DNA of 64,000 bases, taken from assembly GCF_014049385.1 (NCBI RefSeq), contig NZ_JACAOA010000009.1, forward strand, positions 1 through 64,000. The letters are read 5' to 3'. A program made the translations under genes and the position numbers. Under the pieces are notes generated by a model. It saw only the letters and a program-made list of their open reading frames with translations, did not search any database and had not been told where the DNA came from. How positions within the stretch are numbered: position 1 is the first letter of the stretch; each line of letters opens with the position of its first letter. Source of the DNA: Ruoffia halotolerans. GTDB taxonomy: Bacteria; Bacillota; Bacilli; Lactobacillales; Aerococcaceae. This document shows, piece by piece, positions 39,132 to 46,813 of this stretch.

Positions 39132-39148
39132 GTGGCTATTTATGCCAC
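39132..39148 (+). promoter_or_regulatory. Hairpin between Shine-Dalgarno and start codon
   Basis: A strong AAAGGAGG (39122-39129) is followed by GTGGC-TATTTAT-GCCAC, a 5-bp hairpin. Ten more bases precede the ATG at 39159. Folding would shorten the SD-to-ATG distance from 29 to about 12 nt. An alternative is initiation at the GTG at 39132, only 2 nt after the SD. Confidence 0.45.
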
Positions 39149-39158
39149 GCACATATAT

Positions 39159-39470
39159 ATGGAATTAATTGTTGAAGATAAAGCAGTCAAATGGTTTGAA
39201 GAAGAAGTTGGAAGAGCTGAAGGTGCAGGAATTCGCTTTAAAACAATGATCTACGGAAGTAGCCCAGTACAAGATTCATTCGCTTTACAAGTTGAACCTA
39301 CAGAGCCGCATTCACCAATTGTTACATTTACTTCTGAGAATGGCTTATTATTCTTTATTGAGAAAGACGATGAGTGGTTCTTTAAAGAGCATGACTTAGT
39401 TGTTTCTTTTAATGATGAATTGAATGAACCAAAATATATTTACCGTAAAGACGGTGTGGATTTAAACTAG
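39159..39470 (+). CDS. HesB/YneR-like protein
   Basis: This protein of about 103 aa resembles the HesB-like YneR family (iron-sulfur biosynthesis fold without the scaffold cysteines): MELIVEDKAVKWFEEEV at the start, IRFKTMIYGSSPVQDSFAL in the middle. No cysteines are present, so it is not a canonical A-type Fe-S carrier. Family members begin at the ATG at 39159, but that ATG has no adjacent ribosome binding site. The nearest, AAAGGAGG, is 29 nt upstream with a hairpin between, and an in-frame GTG occurs at 39132. It is monocistronic, with a terminator downstream. Confidence 0.78.
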   Translation: MELIVEDKAVKWFEEEVGRAEGAGIRFKTMIYGSSPVQDSFALQVEPTEPHSPIVTFTSENGLLFFIEKDDEWFFKEHDLVVSFNDELNEPKYIYRKDGVDLN

Positions 39471-39490
39471 GTCCAAACTATTAAATAAAA

Positions 39491-39535
39491 TTTATAGCTA
39501 TCGTTAGCAAAAAATTGCTAATGGTAGCTATTTTG
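39491..39535 (+). terminator. Terminator after the YneR-like gene
   Basis: TTTATAGCTATCGTTAGCAA region pairs with TTGCTAATGGTAGCTAT and is followed by TTTGTTGTT. Confidence 0.8.
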
Positions 39536-39622
39536 TTGTTGCATAATACGTCTAGTCGGTATAAGATAGCTATTCGGCAATTTTTTCAACAAGATGCAGT
39601 AAAGAAAAGGGGGATGCAGTTG

Positions 39623-41806
39623 ATGACTCAGAACAATTCGCATGATTACGAGAAAGAATTTGCTAAAGAAGCGGAATATCTGGACTTTGTATATAAGAAA
39701 ATGTTACAAAGTAGAGATAGTCTCGATGCATTTGTTAAAGAAGCTCGTGAAGAGGGGCTTACTTTTGTACAAAAGATGTCCGAAGATGTTCGGGTAGATT
39801 TTAGTAGTTTTTCTGATAATATGGACACTTTTTCAACAATTGAGATGAAGAACCGCGAGATTGACCAAATGAATTCACGCATTATCTCAGCAGAAAAATT
39901 ATTAGAAAAAGTCAAACGATCATTAGATGCTCCCTATTTTGGTAAAGTGGACGTTGATTTTCTAGATGATGAAGAAGCAGAATCTTTCTATATAGGCATT
40001 AATAGTTTTGATGATGATAATTACGCAAAGTTTGTCTATGACTGGCGTTCTCCAATCGCAGAGTTATTCTACAATAATACAACAGGAGAATCTGCTTATG
40101 AAGTGAATGGTATTACAATTGATGTGGAAATTGATAAACGTAGACAATTCGTTATCGACAAAGATACTTTAGTGAAGTTTTTCGACACATCGGTCTCGAT
40201 TCAAGATGATGTCTTACTAGAAGCCCTAGAACAAGATAGCTCGAGTTTAATGCAAGATATTACATCTACCATTCAAAGTGAGCAGAATGTGATTATTCGA
40301 GATACGAAACATCCGATTATTTTAGTCAATGGAGTAGCTGGGAGTGGAAAAACTTCTACGATTATGCAAAGAATTGCGTATTTACTCTATTCATACCGTA
40401 AAGAGATCACCTCAGATAATATTTTAATATTATCTCCGAATGAGCATTTTGTATCGTATATATCTAATGTGCTCCCGTCACTTGGTGAGAAAACGCCATT
40501 GAATATGACTCTTTTACAATTTGTAGGAAGACACTTATCAATGGAGTTAGAAGATGAACAAACGTATTTTAATCGAATAAGTAGCCAAGACGTTCCAAAA
40601 CAAACAGAGATTATTCGAAGTGCTTCATTTATTGATTTTATTAATGATTCAGAAGAGCTGATTTTACATCATATGGATTTCTTTAATCCGGTATTACGTA
40701 AAGACAAAGAAATTGTTTCGACTGAAAAAATCATCAAAGCTTTTGAACAGACACCTGATAGTTCTCCCTTAATTGCTCGTATTCAAGCAACGCGACAATT
40801 ATTATCAAGTAATTGGGAGAGACGAATGACTAAATTAGCTCAAAAATCTAAAGTGATTGACCGAGTGATGTCATTACCTGAATCCTTACAACAAAAGTTC
40901 TTTAATGAACTGATTACGGATGATTCCCCCCAAACGATTAGTAAATATGCCAAAAGATATGTCCAAATTCAATATAGTCAAGTAACCCGTGATGTTCGTG
41001 GTTTAGCTTGGATTAATTTACAAGGGATTTTTGAAAAGATTTATTTTGCATACACACAAGAAGTTTATCAATTCAATCCAGAGGGTATATTAAGTATAGA
41101 CGAAGCTGTTGCATTTATTTATATTTATAATCGTTTCATTGAAAAGTTATCACTAACAAATATGCGATTTGTTCTAGTAGACGAAGTACAAGACTATACA
41201 GAAGCACAAATTCGATTATTAGTGAGCTTATTCCCTAAATCAGCGTTTACCATGGTAGGGGATGAGAACCAAGCGATATTTAATGCGAATATCAAATTCC
41301 AAGATATTATCAATAATTTCTCAGCCCGCTCAGAGAATGTTGAGTTATACCAATTAGTGAATAGTTACCGGTCAAGTGGATCAATCACTCGCTTATTTAA
41401 TCGACTCGCAACGAATAACGATGAGTGGGAGATTGTTCCGATTCGACCAGCTGGAAATGAACCGAAAATTGTCAAAGTTGATAATCGAACTGACTATTTG
41501 AAGCTATTAGAAGTGGTAAATCAAGAGTTAGATGGAAAAGCATTAACATTGATCACTAAAACAATGGTTGAGGCTGAAGAACTGGAACAATCTCTAGGCC
41601 AAGAACTTTTGGAACGATTAAATCTAACTATTATTCCAATTAGTTTATCTAAAGGGTTGGAATTTGATAACGTCTTAATTTATAATGCATCAAACGCACA
41701 TTATCATTCGCAACGTGATAAGCGAATTCTTTATACGGCAAGTTCTAGAGCTATGAAAAATCTATTTATTACATATGAAGATCAGTTGACTGAGTTTCTT
41801 CAGTAG
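39623..41806 (+). CDS. helD: HelD-like UvrD-family helicase / RNA polymerase recycling factor
   Basis: This is a superfamily 1 ATPase of about 727 aa with the HelD layout. An N-terminal coiled-coil arm (residues ~5-110) is followed by a domain with FVYDWRSPIAELFYN and Walker A NGVAGSGKTS near residue 228. Walker B FVLVDEVQDYTEAQ, motif III VGDENQAIFN and C-terminal SLSKGLEFDNVLIYN and YTASSRAM come next. HelD releases RNA polymerase from stalled complexes. GGGGG precedes the ATG pair at 39614/39623, and 39623 has the better spacing. It is monocistronic, with a strong bidirectional terminator. Confidence 0.9.
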   Translation: MTQNNSHDYEKEFAKEAEYLDFVYKKMLQSRDSLDAFVKEAREEGLTFVQKMSEDVRVDFSSFSDNMDTFSTIEMKNREIDQMNSRIISAEKLLEKVKRSLDAPYFGKVDVDFLDDEEAESFYIGINSFDDDNYAKFVYDWRSPIAELFYNNTTGESAYEVNGITIDVEIDKRRQFVIDKDTLVKFFDTSVSIQDDVLLEALEQDSSSLMQDITSTIQSEQNVIIRDTKHPIILVNGVAGSGKTSTIMQRIAYLLYSYRKEITSDNILILSPNEHFVSYISNVLPSLGEKTPLNMTLLQFVGRHLSMELEDEQTYFNRISSQDVPKQTEIIRSASFIDFINDSEELILHHMDFFNPVLRKDKEIVSTEKIIKAFEQTPDSSPLIARIQATRQLLSSNWERRMTKLAQKSKVIDRVMSLPESLQQKFFNELITDDSPQTISKYAKRYVQIQYSQVTRDVRGLAWINLQGIFEKIYFAYTQEVYQFNPEGILSIDEAVAFIYIYNRFIEKLSLTNMRFVLVDEVQDYTEAQIRLLVSLFPKSAFTMVGDENQAIFNANIKFQDIINNFSARSENVELYQLVNSYRSSGSITRLFNRLATNNDEWEIVPIRPAGNEPKIVKVDNRTDYLKLLEVVNQELDGKALTLITKTMVEAEELEQSLGQELLERLNLTIIPISLSKGLEFDNVLIYNASNAHYHSQRDKRILYTASSRAMKNLFITYEDQLTEFLQ

Positions 41807-41829
41807 TAAAGTTGAATATTTATAGACAT

Positions 41830-41880
41830 AAAAATAGACGGCAAGAGATCCATATTTGGATCTCTTGTCGTCTATTTGCT
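41830..41880. terminator. Bidirectional terminator between the helicase gene and asd
   Basis: AAATAGACGGCAAGAGATCC and GGATCTCTTGTCGTCTATTT form a long stem with a 6-nt loop. Confidence 0.92.
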
Positions 41881-41884
41881 TTAA

Positions 41885-42874
41885 TTAGATGATACCACGA
41901 GCAATTAATGACTCAGCAATTTGTACTGAGTTTGTAGCAGCACCTTTACGAAGGTTATCAGCTACAACAAATAAGTTTATGCCATTTTCTACGGATTCGT
42001 CACGGCGAATACGGCCAACATATACGTTATCAGTATCTTCTGCGACAGATTGTAATGGGTATTCTAAAGTTCCTGGATTATCGGCAAGAATAACTCCGTC
42101 GATATTTCCAATTTCTTCACGAATTTTCTTGATATCAAATTCTTTTTCTAATTCAATATTGATTGATACACCGTGAGACGTTTTGATAGGAACACGTACA
42201 GCTGTTGCAGAGACAGGTAAATTCTCAACACCTAAGATTTTTCGTGTTTCATCAATCATTTTTTGTTCTTCTTTTGTATTACCATTATCTAAGAAAACAT
42301 CGATTTGTGGAATCACTGTTTTATTAATTTCGTAAGGGAAAGTACTTGTTGTACCTTGTTCTAAATCTTCAATCCCTTTACGTCCGGCACCGGATACTGC
42401 TTGATATGTACTATAAACTACACGTTTGATACCGTAATTTTCTTGTAGTGGTTTCAATGGAACAACAGATTGGATGGTTGAACAATTAGGGTTTGCGATG
42501 AGTTTATCATCTTTAGATAAGACCCCAGCATTCACCTCTGGGACAACTAATGGAATATGTTTATCCATTCTCCACGCTGAACTATTATCGATGACAGTAA
42601 TGCCATTACTTGAAGCAATCGGTGCAAAATGTTTAGATGTTTCTCCACCTGCAGAGAAGATTGCGATTTGAATAGGCGCTGTCAAAGCATCCTCTGTCAG
42701 TTCTTGAATGGTAATCTCTTCGCCATTGAAGGGGATTTTTTGACCTGCAGATCGACTTGAAGCAAATAAACTTAATTCACTTACTGGGAATTGACGTTCT
42801 TCTAATACTTGTATAACTTTACGACCAACTACGCCCGATGCACCTACAACGGCAACATGATATTTTTTACTCAT
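41885..42874 (-). CDS. asd: Aspartate-semialdehyde dehydrogenase
   Basis: Asd reduces aspartyl phosphate to aspartate semialdehyde, the branch point to lysine/diaminopimelate and threonine/methionine. The 329-aa protein has the NADP motif VVGASGVVGRKV (residues 9-20), the catalytic Cys131 in NPNCSTIQ, and the C-terminal RIRRDESVENGINLFVVADNLRKGAA. It starts at ATG behind AAAGGAG. It is transcribed divergently from the lysine-riboswitch operon lysA–dapA–dapB, with which it shares the pathway but not the riboswitch. Confidence 0.96.
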   Translation of the reverse strand: MSKKYHVAVVGASGVVGRKVIQVLEERQFPVSELSLFASSRSAGQKIPFNGEEITIQELTEDALTAPIQIAIFSAGGETSKHFAPIASSNGITVIDNSSAWRMDKHIPLVVPEVNAGVLSKDDKLIANPNCSTIQSVVPLKPLQENYGIKRVVYSTYQAVSGAGRKGIEDLEQGTTSTFPYEINKTVIPQIDVFLDNGNTKEEQKMIDETRKILGVENLPVSATAVRVPIKTSHGVSINIELEKEFDIKKIREEIGNIDGVILADNPGTLEYPLQSVAEDTDNVYVGRIRRDESVENGINLFVVADNLRKGAATNSVQIAESLIARGII

Positions 42875-43049
42875 AATTGGCTCCTTTCAATATTGTGTGT
42901 TAATTTATAATTGAATTATTAAAAAGATAATATTCTTTTTAATTTTCAATTTATACCTATTCAACTTAAGCATTATCACATTGAATGTCAAGTTAAAAGT
43001 GATAAAATTTAATAAATGTCAGTAAAGTTTTAATCCTATCTTAATCCAG

Positions 43050-43078
43050 TTGACATTGTAATTTACCATTGTTATAGT
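43050..43078 (+). promoter_or_regulatory. Promoter of the lysA operon
   Basis: A perfect TTGACA (43050-43055), a 17-nt spacer and TATAGT (43073-43078) lie just upstream of the riboswitch. Confidence 0.82.
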
Positions 43079-43094
43079 ATATTTAAGTTAAAGA

Positions 43095-43240
43095 GGTATT
43101 GTGCGAGGCGCGGTTGACAAAAGTACACACATGTGGAAAGGGGATATCGCCGAAACGACTTTCGTTGGGGACTGACTTTAAGAGGTTGGTCACTGTTATT
43201 ATCAAAGAGCCAAAGTGATAATAAGGTGCAATCAATTACC
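43095..43240 (+). ncRNA. Lysine riboswitch (L box) aptamer 2
   Basis: P1 pairs GGTATTGTGC (43095-43104) with GTGCAATCAATTACC (43226-43240) over two short helices. Then come GAGGCGCG, an AGTA…GGAAAGG loop-E-like pair, CGCCGAA (43148-43154) and P3 ACGACTTTCGT. P4 GACTGAC…GTTGGTC has a TTTAAGA loop, and P5 TTATTATC/GATAATAA ends in AGGTGC. The same order of elements occurs in the first riboswitch at 2455, including CACTGT before P5. A lysine biosynthetic operon follows. Confidence 0.88.
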
Positions 43241-43285
43241 GGGCAAAAGGATACGTCAACTCAAATCAAGTTGGACTGATTAGTG

Positions 43286-43325
43286 AAAGCGACCACGAAC
43301 CTTTTGTTCGTAGTCGCTTTTTGTT
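43286..43325 (+). terminator. Riboswitch terminator upstream of lysA
   Basis: AAAGCGACCACGAAC and GTTCGTAGTCGCTTT pair with one mismatch around CTTTT and run into TTGTTTAATTTT, about 25 nt before lysA. A CAACTC…GTTGG hairpin between aptamer and terminator may be part of the switch. Confidence 0.9.
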
Positions 43326-43349
43326 TAATTTTATTTAAGGAGTGGAAGA

Positions 43350-44645
43350 ATGCATTTAGAACCGTATCAAACGAAGGTGAATAACGAGCTGGTTCATTCA
43401 CTACATAAATATTCAGATTTAGCTCAGCAATATGGAACGCCGCTTTATATATTCGATGAAGAAAGTTTTAGAGAACGCGTTTATAATTTCAAAAATGCTT
43501 TAGAAAATCCTTACTTTGAGACAGAGTTATTATTTGCATCCAAGTCTGTTTTGACACTTGCGATTGCAAAATTGATTTCAGAGTATGGAATCGGACAAGA
43601 TGTTGTTAGTGCTGGGGAGATTTTTACTGGGAAGAAAGGTGGCGTTCAGCCATCGAAGATGTACTTTCACGGAAATAACAAATTAGATGAGGAATTAGCT
43701 TTTGCGGTCGATCAAGAAGTGGGAACAATTGTCATTGATAACCGAATGGAAGCTGATAGACTCAATAATATTTTAGAGCAAAAAGGGAAAAAGCAACGTG
43801 CACTATTACGCTTAAATCCTGGAGTTGAGGCGCATACTCATGAATACATTAAAACAGCTAACTTAGATTCAAAATTTGGAGAGAGTGTCTTCGATGAGAA
43901 GATTGAAGACATTATAGAAAGCATCTATAACTATGATAATATTGACTTAGCAGGTTTACATTGTCATATTGGTAGTCAAATATTTGATTCAGAATCTTTT
44001 ATTAAAGCGGCAGATGAAATGTTACACTTTGCTCAACGCATTCAAACGAACTTAAATATTCCGATTCGTGAAATTAATTTCGGTGGCGGTTTTGGTGTTT
44101 ACTATACTGAAGAGGATAAGCCTTTTGACATTGCCGAATTTCTGCCGAATTTTATCGAGCATGTTCATGAAAAGTCTACTGAATATGGGATACAATTAGA
44201 TAAGGTTACAATTGAACCTGGTAGATCATTAGTTAACAATTCTGGTAGTACTTTGTACACGATTGGTGATATAAAGCAGACAGTAGGTGGTAAGAAATAT
44301 GCCTTTATCGATGGCGGGATGACAGATAATATCCGTCCAGCTTTATATCAGGCTGAATATGAAGCAGCCCTACCAAATAAAATTAACGAACCGGTCAAAG
44401 AAACGTATACCATAGCTGGTAAAGCGTGTGAGAGTGGGGATGTTGTTATTAATAATATTGATCTTCCTCAAGTTGAAACAGGCGATTTATTATTAGTAAA
44501 TGGTACGGGTTCATATAATTATTCTATGGCAAGCAATTATAATCATATCCCAATTCCAGCTATGGTGCATATTGATGGAGAAAAAAGTTACTTAACAGTC
44601 AAACGTCAGTCTTTTGAAGATATCATAGCAAATAATATTTTATAG
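43350..44645 (+). CDS. lysA: Diaminopimelate decarboxylase
   Basis: LysA is a PLP enzyme that decarboxylates meso-diaminopimelate to L-lysine, the final step of lysine synthesis. The 431-aa fold-type III protein has the PLP lysine K66 in FASKSVLT. CHIGSQIFD, the Gly-rich NFGGGFGV, EPGRSLV and the active-site cysteine in GKACESGD are also present. It starts at ATG behind AAGGAG. It is the first gene of lysA–dapA–dapB, with 13 nt to dapA. Confidence 0.96.
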   Translation: MHLEPYQTKVNNELVHSLHKYSDLAQQYGTPLYIFDEESFRERVYNFKNALENPYFETELLFASKSVLTLAIAKLISEYGIGQDVVSAGEIFTGKKGGVQPSKMYFHGNNKLDEELAFAVDQEVGTIVIDNRMEADRLNNILEQKGKKQRALLRLNPGVEAHTHEYIKTANLDSKFGESVFDEKIEDIIESIYNYDNIDLAGLHCHIGSQIFDSESFIKAADEMLHFAQRIQTNLNIPIREINFGGGFGVYYTEEDKPFDIAEFLPNFIEHVHEKSTEYGIQLDKVTIEPGRSLVNNSGSTLYTIGDIKQTVGGKKYAFIDGGMTDNIRPALYQAEYEAALPNKINEPVKETYTIAGKACESGDVVINNIDLPQVETGDLLLVNGTGSYNYSMASNYNHIPIPAMVHIDGEKSYLTVKRQSFEDIIANNIL

Positions 44646-44658
44646 GAGGATATTTATA

Positions 44659-45549
44659 ATGAGTATTTACGAAGGTTCAGCAGTTGCATTGATTACCCCA
44701 TTTATCGAGAACACAAAGGAAATTGATTGGCGCGCGTTTGAAAGCCTATTAGACTTTCATTTAGAGAATAGCACAGACGCATTAGTCATTACTGGAACAA
44801 CCGGTGAGAGTTCTACTTTATCTGATGAAGAGCAAATCAAATTGATTAAATTTGCCGTGAAACACGTCGAAGGTAAACTCCCAATCATTGCAGGAACAGG
44901 TATTAACGATACACGTCACGCAATTAAATTAAGTCAACAAGCTGAGCATGTGGGAGCAGATGCATTACTTATCGTCACCCCATATTACAATAAAGCTTCT
45001 TATAATGGTATGTTAGCTCACTTCCGAGCGATTGCTGATTCAGTTAACATTCCAATTATTCTTTATGATGTTCCTTCTAGAACGGGTACATCGTTAACAC
45101 CAGAACAGGTAGGTATTTTAGCTGAACATCCAAATATTGTGGCATTAAAAGATGCGGTAGGTAATTTAGATTACACACGTGCAGTGCTTGATATTGTGCC
45201 AGATGATTTCGCTGTATATTCAGGGAACGACGATTTAAATTACGATATTATCGCTTTAGGTGGTAAAGGTGCTATCTCTGTAACTGCAAATATTCTCCCT
45301 AAAGAAGTTCATGATTTATGTCGTCTTGCTTTAGATGGACAAACGGAAGAAGCTCAACAATTAAATTATAAACTTGAAGATATCAATCGTAATTTATTTG
45401 ATGAAGTGAATCCAATCCCAGTAAAATACTTAGTTCACAAAATGAACCGCTGTGCTTTATCATATCGTTTACCTATGGTACCACCAAGTGAGGAAAGTGC
45501 TGAATTATTAGATACGTACTTAGGCTTAATTGAAAAATACACAATATAA
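44659..45549 (+). CDS. dapA: 4-hydroxy-tetrahydrodipicolinate synthase
   Basis: DapA condenses pyruvate with aspartate semialdehyde, the committed step to diaminopimelate and lysine. The 296-aa (βα)8 barrel has the Schiff-base K164 in VALKDAVGN, the catalytic Tyr136 in LYDVPSRTG and the TGTTGES motif at residues 45-51. It starts at ATG behind AGGAGG, 13 nt after lysA. The substrate comes from asd, encoded on the other strand next door. Confidence 0.97.
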   Translation: MSIYEGSAVALITPFIENTKEIDWRAFESLLDFHLENSTDALVITGTTGESSTLSDEEQIKLIKFAVKHVEGKLPIIAGTGINDTRHAIKLSQQAEHVGADALLIVTPYYNKASYNGMLAHFRAIADSVNIPIILYDVPSRTGTSLTPEQVGILAEHPNIVALKDAVGNLDYTRAVLDIVPDDFAVYSGNDDLNYDIIALGGKGAISVTANILPKEVHDLCRLALDGQTEEAQQLNYKLEDINRNLFDEVNPIPVKYLVHKMNRCALSYRLPMVPPSEESAELLDTYLGLIEKYTI

Positions 45550-45568
45550 AGAATAGAGGATTGATAAA

Positions 45569-46339
45569 GTGAATATTATACTAATTGGATCCGATGGGGC
45601 GATGGGAAAAGTTGTTACTGAGATCTCGAAAGAGTTCGGTCATCAAGTGATCGCAGGGTTACAATCAACTGAAGAAACAGAACAATCTTTTCCAATCGCG
45701 ACAAATTTTGATGATTTAACACAAGTGGTTGAAGGACTTGATCTTAAACCAGAAGTGATGATTGATTTTTCAACTCCTCAATTAACGGAAGAATTACTGG
45801 CGTTTGCAGTGGCGCAAAAACTTCCACTTATGCTTGCAACTACAGGGCAAAATGAAGAACAAGCGCAAGCAATTCAAGAGGCGAGTAAATCTGTTGCTAT
45901 CTTAGATACTCATAATACTAGTATTGGTGTCAATGTGATGCAGGAAGTGAGTAAGCATCTAAGTAAAGTATTGTATCCGTTAGGTTATGATATTGAAATT
46001 ATTGAAAAACACCATCGTTACAAAAAAGATGCACCAAGTGGTACAGCTAAGATGTTGCTAGATTCAGTTGAAGAAGGTATGTCAGAAAGTGCTACAAAAG
46101 TGTATGGACGTGAAGGTATTGGCGAAGCAAGAGAACACCAAGAAGTTGGCTTACATGCGATTCGTGGTGGCGATATTGTAGGAGAACACACGATTATTTT
46201 TGCAAATAATCAAGAAACGCTTGAAATTACTCACCGTGCTGGATCAAAAGAGTTATTCGCCAGAGGGGCTATGGCAGGGGCAGAATTTTTAATTAATCAA
46301 GCCGAGCCTGGTATTTATTCAATGAATGATATATTTTAA
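45569..46339 (+). CDS. dapB: 4-hydroxy-tetrahydrodipicolinate reductase
   Basis: DapB reduces hydroxytetrahydrodipicolinate with NAD(P)H. The 256-aa protein has an N-terminal Rossmann motif GSDGAMGKV (residues 7-15) and the catalytic signature EKHHRYKKDAPSGTA near residues 150-164. It starts at GTG behind AGAGGA, 19 nt after dapA. It is the last gene of the operon. The acyl-branch genes (dapD/E/L) needed to complete the route are not in this window. Confidence 0.96.
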   Translation: MNIILIGSDGAMGKVVTEISKEFGHQVIAGLQSTEETEQSFPIATNFDDLTQVVEGLDLKPEVMIDFSTPQLTEELLAFAVAQKLPLMLATTGQNEEQAQAIQEASKSVAILDTHNTSIGVNVMQEVSKHLSKVLYPLGYDIEIIEKHHRYKKDAPSGTAKMLLDSVEEGMSESATKVYGREGIGEAREHQEVGLHAIRGGDIVGEHTIIFANNQETLEITHRAGSKELFARGAMAGAEFLINQAEPGIYSMNDIF

Positions 46340-46374
46340 GCATTTTATGGATTTTGAGAAATTAAAAACTGACG

Positions 46375-46417
46375 ACTCAGTGATTGTGGCTAGATTTGCC
46401 ATAATTGCTGAGTTTTT
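46375..46417 (+). terminator. Terminator after dapB
   Basis: ACTCAG pairs with CTGAGT, with inner ATT/AAT and TGGC/GCCA pairing, and TTTTT follows. Confidence 0.85.
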
Positions 46418-46440
46418 CGTTTTGTATTTTGATTTTCATA

Positions 46441-46504
46441 TCCTTGAGACAATGTCAGGGACATTATTCACGATTTCATGTCCTCGAGACAATCTCAAGG
46501 ACAC
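46441..46504. repeat. Paired 19-bp direct repeats with an overlapping inverted repeat
   Basis: GAGACAATgTCAgGGACAt (46446) and GAGACAATcTCAaGGACAc (46486) are direct repeats exactly 40 bp apart. The same region also folds, since TCCTTGAGA at 46441 pairs with TCTCAAGGA ending at 46501, and AGGGACAT with ATGTCCT. It lies between the dapB terminator and the exporter promoter. Role unknown. Confidence 0.6.
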
Positions 46505-46550
46505 AAGCACATACATATCCAAAAAATATTAAATCCAGATTAGAAATCGC

Positions 46551-46579
46551 TTTACTTTTAGTTAAACATCGTGTAATCT
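46551..46579 (+). promoter_or_regulatory. Promoter of the exporter leader
   Basis: TTTACT (46551-46556), a 17-nt spacer and TAATCT (46574-46579) lie upstream of the leader ORF. Confidence 0.5.
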
Positions 46580-46611
46580 TATTTTTAGAAAACACGAAAG
46601 GAGGATGTCAA

Positions 46612-46695
46612 ATGAAACAAGCAGTTCAAGTAAGTTCAAATTTATTTAAAATGACATCACCTTTTATCGTTCATAATATTAGAGTTTTCATCTAG
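46612..46695 (+). CDS. 27-residue leader peptide of the ABC exporter operon
   Basis: This short frame starts at ATG 46612 behind a perfect AAAGGAGG and reads MKQAVQVSSNLFKMTS… to a TAG at 46693. It is followed by a region with mutually exclusive hairpins and an intrinsic terminator, then the drug-exporter genes. The arrangement is like BmrB, the leader peptide that controls bmrCD in B. subtilis through ribosome-mediated attenuation when translation inhibitors stall the ribosome. The peptide sequence itself is not recognisable as a homologue; the role is inferred from layout. Confidence 0.65.
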   Translation: MKQAVQVSSNLFKMTSPFIVHNIRVFI

Positions 46696-46736
46696 ACACT
46701 TAGATCAATGATGTCTAAGTATGTAATTCTACAGCT

Positions 46737-46782
46737 GATATTTTATGAGTCCTTAATTGTGGTGATAAAATATCTTTTTTTT
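46737..46782 (+). terminator. Attenuator terminator before the ABC exporter
   Basis: GATATTTTAT (46737-46746) pairs perfectly with ATAAAATATC (46765-46774), followed by eight T. It ends 31 nt before the exporter start codon. Upstream, GACATCA (46653) can pair with TGATGTC (46709), excluding the CTTAGA/TCTAAG hairpin (46699-46719), so alternative folds are available within and after the leader ORF. Confidence 0.85.
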
Positions 46783-46813
46783 GTGCAAATTTTAATAGGA
46801 AAGTTGGGAAACT

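Noticed and set aside
46326-46611. Overlapping ORFs downstream of dapB (68 and 96 codons)
   Set aside because: They cross the dapB terminator and the repeat region without ribosome binding sites. Only the last 27 codons of the second frame, starting at 46612, have one.
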